NCBI RefSeq assembly: GCF_004403465.1
Contig: NZ_SOGQ01000083.1
Location: 1 to 64,000 of the forward strand
Direction of reading: 5' to 3'
DNA from: Cryobacterium sinapicolor
GTDB taxonomy: Bacteria > Actinomycetota > Actinomycetes > Actinomycetales > Microbacteriaceae
DNA length: 64,000 nucleotides
Positions 50,384 to 59,108 of this stretch are shown here, piece by piece; within the stretch, counting starts at the first letter, position 1; every line of letters starts with the position of its first letter. The translations under genes were made by a program, and so were the position numbers. Under the pieces are notes generated by a model. The model was not told the DNA's origin, did no database searches, and worked only from the letters and a program-made list of their open reading frames with translations.

Positions 50384-51283
50384 TTAGACGATGGGTGGTC
50401 GGCCAGCCAGCGTCATCCGCCACACCGTGCGTGCCTTGAGCGGGCGCCGCTCCCCCGGGTCGGTGGTCCAGCCCTCGCGGAAACCCGCGAGCCAAGCGCG
50501 GAGGGCGCTCGGATTGCGGGCCCAGCGCAGTATCTGGATCAGGAGCCAGGACCCGGCGTAGACGGGCACCAGCGGCGCCGGGAGGTTGCGGCGGGCCAGC
50601 CAGACCCTGTTGCGCGCATTCAGGCGGTAGTAGTCGGCGTGCCGGGTCGGCGCGATCACGGGGTGATTGGCTTGCAGGTCACCCGCATACCAGGCGCGCA
50701 GGCCCAGGTCCCAAACCCGCCAGGCCAGCTCGATGCCCTCATGGGCATAGAAGAACGGCTCGGCCCAGCCTCCGGTGGCGTCGAAGGCGGCCCGGGGCAG
50801 CAGCACGGCGCCCTCCCAGACCGAGAAGACGTTGCTGGAGTGAGTGGCCTCGCCTTTACGGATGCGCGGAATCCACCGCCGGGGAGACGCGATCCCGGCC
50901 GGGTCGACCACGCGGGGCTGCAGGAGGCCGATGGTCGGGTCCGCCCGCAGCACGCCGACGGCATCCCGCAGAAAATGCGGGTCCGGGATGCTGGCGTCGT
51001 CGTCGAGGAAGAAGAGGAACTCGCCCGCGACGCGGGAGACCCCGCGGTTGCGGCCGGCCGGAATGCCCAGGTTCTCGGGCAGTCCGAGGGTCTTCACCGC
51101 CGCGGGAAGGTCGGATGGCTGCCAGCCGTTGCCCACGCAGACGATGTCCAGGCGCACGTCCTTCTGGACCATCAGGCTCCGGATGCCGCGAGCCAGGTCG
51201 TCGGGACGGGTGCCCTGGGTGAGCAGCACGACCCCCACGGTCGGCAGGGCGAGGCCGTGCGGTGCCGCGTCAGGACCGGACAC
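50384..51283 (-). CDS. Family-2 glycosyltransferase
   Basis: 299 residues. GT-A fold: VGVVLLTQGTRPDDLARGI, LGIPAGRNRG, DXD-like FLFFLDDDASIPD, and GGWAEPFFYAHEGIELAWRV. The sequence order fits family-2 enzymes transferring a sugar from a nucleotide donor to a surface polymer. No transmembrane helix apart from a weak one near the C-terminus. Its start overlaps the end of the CDP-alcohol transferase gene by 14 bases. Confidence 0.88.
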   Translation of the reverse strand: MSGPDAAPHGLALPTVGVVLLTQGTRPDDLARGIRSLMVQKDVRLDIVCVGNGWQPSDLPAAVKTLGLPENLGIPAGRNRGVSRVAGEFLFFLDDDASIPDPHFLRDAVGVLRADPTIGLLQPRVVDPAGIASPRRWIPRIRKGEATHSSNVFSVWEGAVLLPRAAFDATGGWAEPFFYAHEGIELAWRVWDLGLRAWYAGDLQANHPVIAPTRHADYYRLNARNRVWLARRNLPAPLVPVYAGSWLLIQILRWARNPSALRAWLAGFREGWTTDPGERRPLKARTVWRMTLAGRPPIV

Positions 51284-52082
51284 GTTTGGACGCCATGATA
51301 GCCACGAAGTGGCCCACCAGTGAGAGGAATGCCAGTGGCACGAGCAGGGCCAGCACGAAGCGGTCGACCGTCGGCTCGCCGAGAAAACTGCCGACGACCG
51401 CCGCGACGAAGATCAGCATCGTCAGCTCGACCGAGTGGTACAGCCGGTGGAACGGCAGGAACCGGGCCAGGCTGCGGGCCCGGGCGATCAGGCTCGACGT
51501 CGGTGTCTGCTCGTGCTTGCGATCGGCGAGCTTGGTCATGCCCGCGTTCGCACGGGCCACGTGCACCATGTCATTGAGTGCCTTGTTGAGCACGATGATC
51601 AGGGCGAGCAGGAGTGCGAGTGTGGTCCAGAGGAAGTCGGCCGGGGCCTCGAACGGGTAGTAGGCGCATCGTATGCCGAACGCGATCGGGATGAGAGCCT
51701 CGGTCGTGTAGTGCCCGACCTTGTCGAGGAACACCCCGGCCGGGGAGGACTGCCGGCGCCAGCGGGCGACCTCACCGTCGGAGCAGTCGACCAGCATCTG
51801 CAGCTGCCCGAGCAGGAGCGCGAGCAGGGCGCCCCAGACGCCGGGAATGAGCAGCGCGGCCGCCGTGGACCAACCGACCAGGATCATCAGCCCGGTGACG
51901 CCGTTCGCCGAGATGCGGGTCTTCAGCAGCATCCAGGTCAGGTACGGGGAGATGTCGCGCAGGTAGAGGGACGCCGTCCAGTGCTCGGCGTTCGCCCGCA
52001 GCCGCACTTCCGGCGGCTGCGCCACCCGGCGCAACTCGGCGATTGAGGAGGGTCGAGTCGCCGCGGGATTCGCTGACGTCAT
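51270..52082 (-). CDS. CDP-alcohol phosphotransferase with His replacing the fourth Asp
   Basis: 270 residues, about six membrane helices. The family motif is DCSDGEVAR...G...D...H: the first three Asp of D-x2-D-G-x2-A-R-x8-G-x3-D-x3-D are present, but the last, the proposed catalytic base, is His (LDKVGHY). ATG 52082 overlaps the preceding glycosyltransferase stop (ATGA). The family transfers phospho-alcohols from CDP donors. In this locus the substrate may be a CDP-activated polyol made by the cytidylyltransferase at 45459 (inference). Confidence 0.82.
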   Translation of the reverse strand: MTSANPAATRPSSIAELRRVAQPPEVRLRANAEHWTASLYLRDISPYLTWMLLKTRISANGVTGLMILVGWSTAAALLIPGVWGALLALLLGQLQMLVDCSDGEVARWRRQSSPAGVFLDKVGHYTTEALIPIAFGIRCAYYPFEAPADFLWTTLALLLALIIVLNKALNDMVHVARANAGMTKLADRKHEQTPTSSLIARARSLARFLPFHRLYHSVELTMLIFVAAVVGSFLGEPTVDRFVLALLVPLAFLSLVGHFVAIMASKRVRS

Positions 52083-53140
52083 TGGTGCCTTCCGGTATGG
52101 GCCGTGATGTTGGTGGTGAACTTCAGATAGCCGAGCAGGAAGCCGATCCCCCAGCAGAAGTGGATGCAGGGCAAGACTACGAGAAACCACAGCCCGGCAC
52201 GAAACCCGTCCGGACGCGTCACCAGGGCCGTGGCCAGGGCGACGAGGAGTAGGTAAGCGGCGGGAATCAAGAATCCGAGCAGCAGCCACGGGGTCGCTGC
52301 GGTGAACAGCTGCACCAGACCGGCCAGTCCGGCCAGGGTTCCGCCCAGGACACCCAGGACCATGACGGGCGGGGCGAAGTAACGGATGCCGTTGTCCTCG
52401 GGATACCGGCGGGCGAGTTCCCCGCGCCAGAGTCCGGTGGACACCATCTGCCGGGCCAGCCGGGCCAGGCTCGGCCGGGGCCGGTAGACGACCCGGAGCC
52501 GGGGAGTGAACCAGACGGTGCCGCCCTGGTCGCGCAGGCGGCGGTTGAGTTCCCAGTCCTGGCCTCGCTTGATGCCCTCGTCGAAGAGGCCCACGCGCAC
52601 GATGCTGTCCAGACGGAAGCAGCCCAGGTAGACGGTTTCCGCGGGGCCTTCCGGGCCGCCGATGTGCAGGGGCGTTCCGCCGAGGCCGATCTTCGTGCCG
52701 TAGGCGCGGGCCACGGCCTTCTGAAACGGGCTTGCCCCCTGGGCGTCCATGACGCCGCCGACATTGTCGGCGCCGGTGCGCTCGAGGGTCTCCACGGCGA
52801 TGCGGGCATAGTCCGGGGGCAGCACCGAGTGGGCGTCGACGCGGATGACGAACGGGTACTGCGACGCTCGGATAGCGGCGTTGAGGCCTGCCGGAGTGGA
52901 ACCGATCTCGTTCGCGACGATGCGGATGCGCGGATCGACCGCGGCCATCTCCTCGACCAGTTCGGTCGTGCCGTCGATGCTCGGGCCGAGCGCCAGGGTG
53001 ACTTCGAAGGGCCCCATATAGTCCTGGCGGAGCAGGCTGGTCACGGCGGCACGCACATGTGTCACGTCATTCAGCACCGGCATCACGTAGGAAACCCCGA
53101 GCAGGGACTTCTCTCCGGAAGAGGGATCCTGGCTGGTCAT
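52079..53140 (-). CDS. Membrane-anchored family-2 glycosyltransferase
   Basis: 353 residues. GT-A domain: VSYVMPVLNDVTHVRAAV, SIDGTTELVEEM, FVIRVDAHSVLPPDYARI (DxD as DAH), GQDWELNRRLRDQGG (Q/D-x-W-type). Three to four C-terminal membrane helices follow. The layout resembles succinoglycan-type ExoA transferases. First gene of the 53140-50384 cluster with the CDP-alcohol transferase and the second glycosyltransferase. Confidence 0.88.
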   Translation of the reverse strand: MTSQDPSSGEKSLLGVSYVMPVLNDVTHVRAAVTSLLRQDYMGPFEVTLALGPSIDGTTELVEEMAAVDPRIRIVANEIGSTPAGLNAAIRASQYPFVIRVDAHSVLPPDYARIAVETLERTGADNVGGVMDAQGASPFQKAVARAYGTKIGLGGTPLHIGGPEGPAETVYLGCFRLDSIVRVGLFDEGIKRGQDWELNRRLRDQGGTVWFTPRLRVVYRPRPSLARLARQMVSTGLWRGELARRYPEDNGIRYFAPPVMVLGVLGGTLAGLAGLVQLFTAATPWLLLGFLIPAAYLLLVALATALVTRPDGFRAGLWFLVVLPCIHFCWGIGFLLGYLKFTTNITAHTGRHQ

Positions 53141-53211
53141 AGTTCCATTCTTCTGGACGGGAGCTAGAGCCTATCAGCCGCGTCTTTCGGGCCCGCACCG
53201 GCGAGGCGAAC

Positions 53212-53252
53212 GACAGCTGCGCCGCCGGTGGATCACCGGCGGCGCAGCTGTC
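53212..53252 (-). terminator. Strong hairpin after htrA
   Basis: GACAGCTGCGCCGCCGGTG (53212-53230) pairs perfectly with its complement at 53234-53252 around a 3-base loop, a 19-bp stem. No T-run follows on either strand. It sits 23 bases past the htrA stop and separates it from the glycosyltransferase gene. Confidence 0.75.
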
Positions 53253-53274
53253 ATGCCCTGGAAGGAGCGGGTTG

Positions 53275-54837
53275 TCAGCTCGAGAGCTCGCCGACCGTGA
53301 CGGACACCGTGACGGACTTGCCGTCGCGCACATAGGTGAGGTCGGCCGTGTCGCCGGCGGCGAGAGCACGAACCTGGGCGGTCAGGTCGTTGGCGTCGGT
53401 GATGGGCAGGTCGTTGAGGTTGGTGACGATGTCTCCTTTTCGGAGTCCGGCCTTTTCGGCCGCGCCGCCCGGTGATACCTCGCTGATCAGGGCGCCGACG
53501 GTGGTGCTCTCGGGGCTGCCGGCCGCACTGGTGACGCTGGCACCGAGCAGACCGTGGCTGGCCGTGCCGGTGGCGATCAGTTCGTCGGAGACGCGCTTGG
53601 CCAGGTTCGACGGGATGGAGAAGCCAACACCGATGCTGCCGGCCGCCGCCGAGTCGCCACCGGCGCTGGCGATGGCGACGTTGATACCGATCAGCTCACC
53701 CTTGGCGTTGAGCAGGGCTCCGCCTGAGTTGCCGGGGTTGATCGCGGCATCCGTCTGGATGACCGAGAGCGAGATGCTGCCGGTGGACGGAGCCTGCGCG
53801 GGGCCGCCGTTCTGGTCGGGAAGGTCGAAGAAGAACGGGCTCTGGTCCTCGTCGGGCGCGGCGTTGTCGGGTGTCGACGGGGCGGCCGAGGAGGCGATGG
53901 AGATGCTGCGGTTGAGTGCGCTGACAATGCCGTCGGTGACGCTGCTCGACAAACCGAGAGGTGCGCCGATCGCGATGGCACTGTCGCCGACGTTGAGCTT
54001 GCCGGAATCGGCCCACTTGATCGGCGTCAGGCCGCTCACGCCCTCGAGCTTGATCACGGCAAGGTCGGAGATCGGGTCGGTACCGACGATGGTGGCGGAG
54101 TAGAGCTTGCCGTCGCTGGCGGTGACCTGAATGCGGGCGTCGGCGGCGGCGCCGTCGAGGGTGACGACGTGCGTGTTCGTGAGGACGTAGCCGTCTTCGC
54201 TGAGGATGACGCCGGAACCGGTTCCACCGGAGCTGCCGTCGGACGCGTCAATGGTGACCACGCTGGGGGTGGCCTTGGCGGCGACCGCCGTGATCTGGCT
54301 GACGCTGTCGGTGTTGTTGACCACGACCGTGCTGGGGCCTTCGGCCTGGCTGGCCGGCACGCCGCTGGTCTGGTTGGTGAGCACGAACGCCGTGACACCG
54401 GCACCGGATGCTCCGCCGACGAGGGCGCCGATGGCGAGCGCCGCGATCAGGGCGATATTTCCCGAGCGCCGGGGCTGCTTGGTCGGGCCGCCGGGCCGGC
54501 CGGGGGCGTACCCGTTCTGCTGGGCGTAGGACGGCGACTGGGTGTTCGGAGCGTAAGGATTGGGGGTGGCGCCGCCCTCGACCGGGCGGCCGAAAGCATC
54601 CGTCGCGGAGGCGAGAGTGGGCTGGGCCGCGCTGGGCTGGGTCGGCGCCTGCTGCTCGGAGGCGTTGACGGTGTCGGGGATGACCTCGGTCGACTGCTCG
54701 TCACCGGAGGTGGTCGGAGAGGAACCGGCCGCCGCGGGCTGCGCCGGGGCCGACGCCTCGCCGGCCGCATTCACCTGGAATGGTACTGCGTCGTCGGGAT
54801 CGGGAGTGGTGCCGGATACCTGCGGGTTGTCGGTCAT
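53275..54837 (-). CDS. HtrA/DegP-type serine protease with PDZ domain
   Basis: 520 residues. A ~120-residue Pro/Ala/Gln-rich cytoplasmic N-terminus is followed by one membrane helix (IALIAALAIGALVGG), then the trypsin-like domain with His in LTNTHVV, Asp in SDLAVIK and Ser in NPGNSGGAL, and a C-terminal PDZ domain (VSPGGAAEKAGLRKGDIV). It acts outside the membrane in envelope protein quality control. ATG 54837 has AAGGAG eight bases upstream. Confidence 0.94.
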   Translation of the reverse strand: MTDNPQVSGTTPDPDDAVPFQVNAAGEASAPAQPAAAGSSPTTSGDEQSTEVIPDTVNASEQQAPTQPSAAQPTLASATDAFGRPVEGGATPNPYAPNTQSPSYAQQNGYAPGRPGGPTKQPRRSGNIALIAALAIGALVGGASGAGVTAFVLTNQTSGVPASQAEGPSTVVVNNTDSVSQITAVAAKATPSVVTIDASDGSSGGTGSGVILSEDGYVLTNTHVVTLDGAAADARIQVTASDGKLYSATIVGTDPISDLAVIKLEGVSGLTPIKWADSGKLNVGDSAIAIGAPLGLSSSVTDGIVSALNRSISIASSAAPSTPDNAAPDEDQSPFFFDLPDQNGGPAQAPSTGSISLSVIQTDAAINPGNSGGALLNAKGELIGINVAIASAGGDSAAAGSIGVGFSIPSNLAKRVSDELIATGTASHGLLGASVTSAAGSPESTTVGALISEVSPGGAAEKAGLRKGDIVTNLNDLPITDANDLTAQVRALAAGDTADLTYVRDGKSVTVSVTVGELSS

Positions 54838-54956
54838 GATGTGCTCCTTCCAAGCAATCCCACCTTGACTCCTGAACCTGAACGAATGATATGTGCAGGC
54901 TGGGAGCATTCAATGACGACGCCGTGACTTGTTCGGGCCGGGTTCGATCCTCTCGG

Positions 54957-55838
54957 TCAGCAGCCCGGCCCAGCCGGATGCGCTGTACACTCCCGGTTGA
55001 CGAGCACCGTCTGGGCGTCTCCCACGATCACGCCGAGCGGGCTGGCCGAAATTGCCAACGTACCCTCGACCGGGCGCCAGGCAAGGCCCGCGAAGCGGTA
55101 CACGGCTGAGTACACCACCGCGACGACCACGGCGTAGCTCCCCGGCCTGGCGAACGTGTGGCTGGTGGCGGTGCGTGAAAATTCCGGCAGACCCAGTGCC
55201 GCCCAGGTGGCGCCGCCAGAATCGGTGATCGCCTGGGCCCCGTCGCCGTAGGTCCAGCGGTAGCCGACCGGGGTGAAACGAACCTCAGCCGGATACCCGA
55301 GCAGCGCACCGGTGCGGCTGTGCACGGATGCCGACGCGATGAAGTTGGCAGGCAATCCGGCGACGCTCCAGCCGCCCGGTTCCATCGTCTGGGACGGCGC
55401 CGCAGGCTGGAAGTTGACCAGGTCACTGACCCGGACCACGAGGTTCGGATCGCACGGCGAGCCCGGTATGCAGTTCACGGTGAAGTCGTCGCGCACGAAC
55501 GCCAGCGGATCGACGACGGGTGCCGCACCCGGCCCGCTTCCTTCGTCGCCGCCTGACTCTCCCGCGCCGGATCCCGCTCCGCCACCGGCCCCGTTACCGG
55601 CCCCGTTACCGGAACCCTGTCCCCCGCCGGTCTCGTACCCCGCAGAAAGATCCACTCCGCCGTTGTTGATCGCCCCGTTCGCCTCCGGGCAGCTGTCGGT
55701 CGCCTGCAGGAATTTCCCGCATGTCGATGCCGCAAAGCTCGGGTCTGCAGCCAACGCGACTGGGCCAACCAAAACCGCAATCGTCGCGATGAGACCCCAA
55801 AGTCGTCGGCTGATCAACAAAAGCTCTCGCCTCGCCAA
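54957..55838 (-). CDS. Secreted protein with PKD-like region, unknown
   Basis: 293 residues from TTG 55838, or slightly shorter from TTG 55820, which has GGCGAGAG before it. Signal peptide (LWGLIATIAVLVGPVALAAD). A Gly/Ser/Ala-rich linker with GNGAGNGAGGGAGSGAGE (about 75-100) leads to a domain with a PKD-like YRWTYGDGAQ and SHTFARPGSYAVVVAVVY. Cys pairs occur near the N-terminus and at the end (CTAHPAGPGC). Overlaps the lipoprotein gene upstream by 25 bases. Confidence 0.65.
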   Translation of the reverse strand: MARRELLLISRRLWGLIATIAVLVGPVALAADPSFAASTCGKFLQATDSCPEANGAINNGGVDLSAGYETGGGQGSGNGAGNGAGGGAGSGAGESGGDEGSGPGAAPVVDPLAFVRDDFTVNCIPGSPCDPNLVVRVSDLVNFQPAAPSQTMEPGGWSVAGLPANFIASASVHSRTGALLGYPAEVRFTPVGYRWTYGDGAQAITDSGGATWAALGLPEFSRTATSHTFARPGSYAVVVAVVYSAVYRFAGLAWRPVEGTLAISASPLGVIVGDAQTVLVNRECTAHPAGPGC

Positions 55839-56380
55839 ACCGATCGGAATTCGAGAATCAGCTGAAGGCCACCGTCCATTTGGAATTGCACTTCGAAGGG
55901 CGTGATGGTCTCGCGCGAGGCTGAAACCAAGGAATTCCCAATCGAATCAACCACTTCGAGCCCGCTCACATCTTCGCAAACGTAGAGCGAGATAATCGTC
56001 TCCTCGGGTCTGAGAAATTTCGCCGACTGCATGCTGTGAACCATGAAGGTTGTCACTCCAACACTGCGAGCGTTTGCTTCAACGAAGCCTTGAAAGCCCT
56101 CTAATTCCGACGTGAGAACTTCTGCAGAGACCAACGGCTCCATTCGTTCCGCGCCCACCCCACCGGCGGCGGAAATCTCATCACTCGTCCGGAGATAGGC
56201 CGCATAGGCCTCTGTGGCCGCAGCGAGAGCCTCCTCGTCGGAGGCGAAGACGGGGCCATCCGTCGGCACCGACGTCTCGGATGCCCGGGGCGTCGGTTCG
56301 GGTGTGCAACCGGTCAGCGCGAGCATGCCGAGCAGCAGCATCGAGCCCAGTACGAGGAGGTCGCGCTTCACGGTCCGCAT
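55814..56380 (-). CDS. Lipoprotein, unknown
   Basis: 188 residues. Signal peptide with lipobox LALTGCT (Cys near residue 25), then a Thr/Pro linker and a soluble domain (ASDEEALAAATEAYAAYLRTSD...). The DNA between 55840 and 56140 is visibly richer in A+T than its neighbours, which may indicate transfer. Probably co-translated with the following secreted protein, whose gene overlaps it. The C-terminal ~100 residues have no recognised family. Confidence 0.65.
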   Translation of the reverse strand: MRTVKRDLLVLGSMLLLGMLALTGCTPEPTPRASETSVPTDGPVFASDEEALAAATEAYAAYLRTSDEISAAGGVGAERMEPLVSAEVLTSELEGFQGFVEANARSVGVTTFMVHSMQSAKFLRPEETIISLYVCEDVSGLEVVDSIGNSLVSASRETITPFEVQFQMDGGLQLILEFRSVWRGESFC

Positions 56381-56458
56381 CCGGCCAACCTAGGGCATCC
56401 GGCCCGGCCGCGCTCGAACTTTCCACATGTCGTAGTTTGGAGGAATGCAGGTGACACC

Positions 56459-57658
56459 ATGACGATCGCGGGGGCCTGGCGACGCACGGCTCGCGGGGCC
56501 GGTCTGCTCGCTGCCGACGGCACCGTCGCGGCGAGCATTTTCGCCGAGATGAGTGCCCTTGCCCTGCGCACCGGCGCCATCAACCTGGGTCAGGGATTCC
56601 CCGACGAGGACGGCCCCGCCGAGGTGCTCGAAGCTGCCCGACAGGCAATCTCCGACGGCGTGAACCAGTACCCGCCGGGGCGCGGATTGCCCGTACTGCG
56701 GGAGGCCATCGCCCGTCACCAGTTCCGCTTCTACGGCCTGACCGTCGATCCCGACACGGAGGTCCTGGTGACGGCCGGCGCCACCGAGGCGCTGGCGGCG
56801 ACCATTCTCGCGCTGCTCGAACCAGGCGACGAGGTCGTCACACTCGAGCCGTTCTACGATGCGTACGGCGGCCTGATCGCGTTGGGTGGGGGCATCCATC
56901 GCACGGTGCGCCTACGGGCACCCGATTTCCAGCCGGACCCCGACGACCTGCGCGCGGCGATCACCGACCGCACCCGGCTGATCATCGTGAACAATCCGCA
57001 CAACCCCACGGGGACCGTGCTTCCGCGTGAGACCCTGGACCTCATCGTGTCCCTCGCGCACCGCCACGATGCGCTCATCGTGACCGATGAGGTCTACGAG
57101 CACCTCACCTTCGGTGTTCCCCATGTGCCGGTCGCGACGATTCTCGGGGCAAGCGATCGCACGATCACGATCTCCTCCGGCGGCAAGACGTTCAACACCA
57201 CCGGCTGGAAGATCGGCTGGCTCACCGCCCCGGCCAGCCTGGTTACCGCCATCCTCGCCGTGAAGCAGTTCCTCACCTATGTGAACGGTGCGCCGTTCCA
57301 GCCGGCGATCGCGCGGGGCCTCGACCTGCCCGACAGCTTCTACACCGGCATCGCCGCCGACCTCCTGGCCAAGCGCGACGTGCTCGAGAGCGGGCTGACC
57401 TCGGCTGGATTCACGGTCAGCCGACCCCAGGGGTCGTATTTCATCGTGGCGGATGCCGCTCCGCTCGGCCACCCGGACGGCGCCGAATTCTGCCGGGTGC
57501 TGCCCGATCTCGCCGGGGTGGTGGCGGTTCCGATCGGTGCGTTCTGCTCCGCCGCGAACCGACCCGAGTACGCCTCACTGGTGCGGTTCGCCTACTGCAA
57601 GAGGGTGGACGTGCTCGAGCGCGCCGCCGCACAGCTGGCCGGAATCACCGCCCGGTAG
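56459..57658 (+). CDS. Class I/II pyridoxal-phosphate aminotransferase
   Basis: 399 residues. Fold type I motifs: NLGQGFPDEDGPAEVL, NQYPPGRGLPVLREAI, VNNPHNPTGTVLPRE with the PLP-pairing Asn, DEVYEHLTFG and the Schiff-base Lys in SSGGKTFNTTGWKIGW. The sequence is closest to kynurenine/methionine aminotransferase-type (DapC/YbdL) enzymes. ATG 56459 is preceded by AGGTG. Substrate not determined. Confidence 0.9.
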   Translation: MTIAGAWRRTARGAGLLAADGTVAASIFAEMSALALRTGAINLGQGFPDEDGPAEVLEAARQAISDGVNQYPPGRGLPVLREAIARHQFRFYGLTVDPDTEVLVTAGATEALAATILALLEPGDEVVTLEPFYDAYGGLIALGGGIHRTVRLRAPDFQPDPDDLRAAITDRTRLIIVNNPHNPTGTVLPRETLDLIVSLAHRHDALIVTDEVYEHLTFGVPHVPVATILGASDRTITISSGGKTFNTTGWKIGWLTAPASLVTAILAVKQFLTYVNGAPFQPAIARGLDLPDSFYTGIAADLLAKRDVLESGLTSAGFTVSRPQGSYFIVADAAPLGHPDGAEFCRVLPDLAGVVAVPIGAFCSAANRPEYASLVRFAYCKRVDVLERAAAQLAGITAR

Positions 57659-57743
57659 CCGCCGCACGGCAACCCCCGCACCCTGCCCCCGGGGAATCCG
57701 TGCCGGCCAGCAATGCCCTCCGGGGTCACGTGCCGGCAACTGT

Positions 57744-57841
57744 TGTGGCTAACTCCTGTCATCTGCCGACCTGGGCTTCCGTCACCGCGAGATTGCGCGG
57801 GTCGGGTGCGAACGCGTCGCAAATTTCAGGAGTTAGCCACA
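57744..57841. repeat. 98-bp palindromic element, copy 2
   Basis: TGTGGCTAACTCCTG (57744-57758) is a perfect inverted repeat of CAGGAGTTAGCCACA (57827-57841), enclosing 68 bases. Same ends and length as the element at 32998-33093. It lies between two convergent genes (aminotransferase and Old Yellow Enzyme). Confidence 0.8.
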
Positions 57842-57871
57842 CATCCGCGCCGGGAAGGGGGCCTACCCGGC

Positions 57872-58945
57872 CTAGTGTGCCAGGGCCGGGTAGTCCGTGT
57901 AGCCCTCGGCGCCGGCACCGTAGAAGGTGAGCGGGTCGGGAGCGTTCAACGGCAGGTCCTTGAGCCAGCGAGCCACCAGGTCGGGGTTGGCGATCACGGC
58001 ACGGCCGACGACGACCGCGTCTGCCAGGTCGTCGGCGATGATGGCCATCGCTTCGTCCCGGCTGGTGATTTCACCGAAACCACTGTTGACCAGGAGCGGT
58101 CCACCGAAGCGGGTGCGCAGCTGCTGCACCAGTTCACCGGCCGGCTCGCGATGCAGGATGCTCAGGTAGGCCAGGCCCAGCGGGGCGAGCGCGTCGGCCA
58201 GTGCGCCGTACGTGGCCAGGAGGTCGGCGGCATCAGTTTCGAGGGCATCCTGGATGTTGTGCTCCGGGGAGACCCGGATGCCGACGCGACCGGCTCCGAT
58301 CGCGTCGGCCACCGCGGTGACGACCTCCACGACGAAACGCGCCCGGTTCTGCGGGGAGCCGCCGTAGATGTCGTCGCGCTGGTTGGAGGCCGGCGAGAGG
58401 AACTCGTGCAGGAGGTAGCCGTTGGCGGAGTGGATCTCGACGCCGTCGAGCCCGGCGGCGATGGCGTTGCGGGAGGCCTGCACGAAGTCCGCGATCACGC
58501 CGGGGAGCTCATCCGGCGTGAGGGCGTGCGGCACCGGGTAGGCGGCCTTTCCCTCGTAGGTGCGGGTCTCGCCCGCAATGGCGATGGCACTCGGGGCGAC
58601 GACTTCGCGGCCGCCGTTGGTGCCCTCATGGGTGACGCGGCCGGCATGCATGATCTGGGCGACCAGGCGCCCTCCGGCGGAGTGCACTGCATCGGCGACA
58701 TTGGTCCAGCCCGCGATCTGCTCGGGTGTGATCAGACCCGGCTGGCCGGGAAAGCCCTGGCCGGCGTGGCTCGGGTAGGTGCCCTCGGTCACGATCAGGC
58801 CGAGGGATGCTCGCTGCTTGTAGTGCTCGACGACAAGCGGACCGGGAACACCCTCGACTCCGGACCGCACACGGGTCAGCGGTGCCATGACGAGCCGGTT
58901 GGGCAGTTCCAGATCACCGAGGGACAACGGGGAGAAAAGATTCAC
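57872..58945 (-). CDS. Old Yellow Enzyme family FMN oxidoreductase
   Basis: 357 residues. Family pattern: LPNRLVMAPLTRVRSG at the N-terminus, QIMHAGRVTH with the substrate-binding His, DGVEIHSANGYLLHEFLSP and VVVGRAVIANPDLVARW. It reduces activated C=C bonds with NAD(P)H, in detoxification or metabolism. Divergent from the hydrolase gene; no cofactor-specific neighbour. Confidence 0.94.
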   Translation of the reverse strand: MNLFSPLSLGDLELPNRLVMAPLTRVRSGVEGVPGPLVVEHYKQRASLGLIVTEGTYPSHAGQGFPGQPGLITPEQIAGWTNVADAVHSAGGRLVAQIMHAGRVTHEGTNGGREVVAPSAIAIAGETRTYEGKAAYPVPHALTPDELPGVIADFVQASRNAIAAGLDGVEIHSANGYLLHEFLSPASNQRDDIYGGSPQNRARFVVEVVTAVADAIGAGRVGIRVSPEHNIQDALETDAADLLATYGALADALAPLGLAYLSILHREPAGELVQQLRTRFGGPLLVNSGFGEITSRDEAMAIIADDLADAVVVGRAVIANPDLVARWLKDLPLNAPDPLTFYGAGAEGYTDYPALAH

Positions 58946-59108
58946 GAATAGCTCTTTCTGTGGGTCTGGTTGTCGTCAGGCGGCGCGTGCGTTGCCTGGG
59001 ACATGGGAAGCAGGTTCCCCCTTTCGGCAACGGCCCTGCACTCCCGCATATTCCGCTCCGCAGAGACGGTGCGGCAATCCACAGCGGCCCAGGCAACGAA
59101 CCAGTGTC

